A stretch of DNA of 64,000 bases from Mycoplana azooxidifex (GTDB taxonomy: Bacteria > Pseudomonadota > Alphaproteobacteria > Rhizobiales > Rhizobiaceae): positions 1 through 64,000 of the forward strand of contig NZ_JACIEE010000015.1 of assembly GCF_014196765.1 (NCBI RefSeq), in the 5' to 3' direction. Numbering within the stretch: the stretch's first letter is position 1; the number at the start of each line of letters is the position of its first letter. The notes beneath the pieces were generated by a model, which was not told the origin of the DNA, did no database searches, and saw only the letters and a program-made list of their open reading frames with translations. A program made the position numbers and the translations under genes. Shown here piece by piece: positions 63,455 to 64,000 of this stretch.

Positions 63455-64000
63455 TCAATCCTCCAAAGCGTCGGCCATGTGTGCGGCCGAGTGGTGCCCG
63501 TAGACGCGCTCGACCGTGGCGACGGTATCGCCGAGCAGCCTTGCCACATCGTAGATCGATTTGCCTGCCTGCAGAAGGTGCGTCGCGCGTGTGTGGCGCA
63601 TGCAGTGCGGGTGCGCCCGATCGGTGATGCCGAGGCTCTCCACCAGCTGCCGATAGGGATGGTGGTAGTCGGCGAGCCGGAACAGCCTGTCGCGATTGCT
63701 CGCGTCCCACACGGCCCGCAGCGGCGCATCCATGGCCTTCAAGATCGGCACGATCGGCTGGCGCTTGCTGGTCGCCCGCTTGCCCATCGGCTTCAACTTG
63801 ATGTGCCGCGCCCGCCAGTCGACCTGGCCGCGCCGCAACTCTTCGATCGATGCGCGGCGGGCGCCCGTATAGTAGAGCAGCCGCACTAGCCATTTCAGGT
63901 CGTGCTCGTCGGGCAGCGCATCAGCTGCCGCGAAGATCCGCTCGAGTTCATCGTGCGTGTAATACGGGGCCTCATCGCCCTCCGACCGGCCACCGTCGGC
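63455..64000 (-). CDS. Tyrosine-type recombinase/integrase, partial
   Basis: The frame is open to the window end, giving 181 C-terminal residues; the N-terminus lies outside. Catalytic residues are Arg in YYTGARRASIEEL, His-x-x-Arg in MRHTRATHLL and Tyr in VERVYGHHS. It reads toward the tRNA junction and should be the integrase of the second element. Confidence 0.9.
   Translation of the reverse strand, partial: ADGGRSEGDEAPYYTHDELERIFAAADALPDEHDLKWLVRLLYYTGARRASIEELRRGQVDWRARHIKLKPMGKRATSKRQPIVPILKAMDAPLRAVWDASNRDRLFRLADYHHPYRQLVESLGITDRAHPHCMRHTRATHLLQAGKSIYDVARLLGDTVATVERVYGHHSAAHMADALED

Larger units (their letters stand above)
62961..64000. mobile_element. Second integrative element (left end), in tRNA-Glu(CUC)
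   Basis: Starts at the break in tRNA-Glu(CUC) and runs past the window. It contains repeated AACGACAA motifs near the end, a small unknown gene and a tyrosine integrase on the minus strand, the usual int-next-to-att layout. Confidence 0.75.

Overview
The window reads as a high-GC alphaproteobacterial chromosome, most likely Rhizobiaceae (Rhizobium, Ensifer or Shinella type). This rests on the gyrA-coaD-ppiA-ppiB-queA-tgt block, DUF1127 and DUF3422 proteins, a class II glutamate-cysteine ligase, a double cold-shock-domain protein followed by a DUF192 gene, and tRNA promoters of TTGCNN-N16/17-TATAAN form. The genus cannot be fixed from the sequence alone.

From 1 to about 48.4 kb the content is core-like: LtrA and an EF-G paralogue (0-3.6 kb); queuosine and proline-isomerase genes, coaD and gyrA (4.3-11.8 kb); glycolate oxidase glcDEF on the minus strand with a divergent LysR regulator (13.1-18.3 kb); a FadR-type regulator, Nudix, Pit, RsmE and GshA (19.8-25.1 kb); ddl, an orphan ATP synthase a subunit, a dienelactone hydrolase, an alcohol dehydrogenase and guaB (27.9-34.1 kb); an MBL hydrolase, MFS exporter, RlmE and Ppx/GppA (34.3-39.7 kb); tRNA-Gln (40.1 kb); a Ni/Co-type efflux gene with its RcnR/CsoR-like repressor and operator (41.2-42.8 kb); an alginate-lyase-like protein, cold-shock/DUF192 operon, GloA and an M15-type lipoprotein (43.2-48.2 kb).

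A tandem array of identical tRNA-Glu(UUC) genes at 48.4-62.1 kb is interrupted by a 13.2 kb integrative element (48685-61863). Its borders are a 19 bp direct repeat of the tRNA 3' end, and matching candidate arm-type motifs sit just inside both ends. The right end carries an Xis-like protein and a tyrosine integrase, preceded by relics of a P2-like tail/lysis module (holin, a frameshifted peptidoglycan-binding protein, tail X, and a late-control D gene split onto opposite strands by an apparent inversion). The left half carries cargo: a P1B-type ATPase, an ECF41 sigma factor with its AhpD-like partner, a second small ECF sigma factor, two adjacent Ku genes and a stand-alone LigD-type DNA ligase. 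Together these form a mobile two-Ku non-homologous end-joining cassette. GGAAC-N18-TT motifs, the general-stress sigma signature of rhizobia, stand in front of both the sigma gene and ku1, which suggests stress-controlled expression.

At 62.9 kb a tRNA-Glu(CUC) gene is cut right after its anticodon loop by a second element. Its tyrosine integrase, on the minus strand, runs off the window end. The window therefore holds two integrative elements that use two different glutamate tRNA genes less than 15 kb apart.
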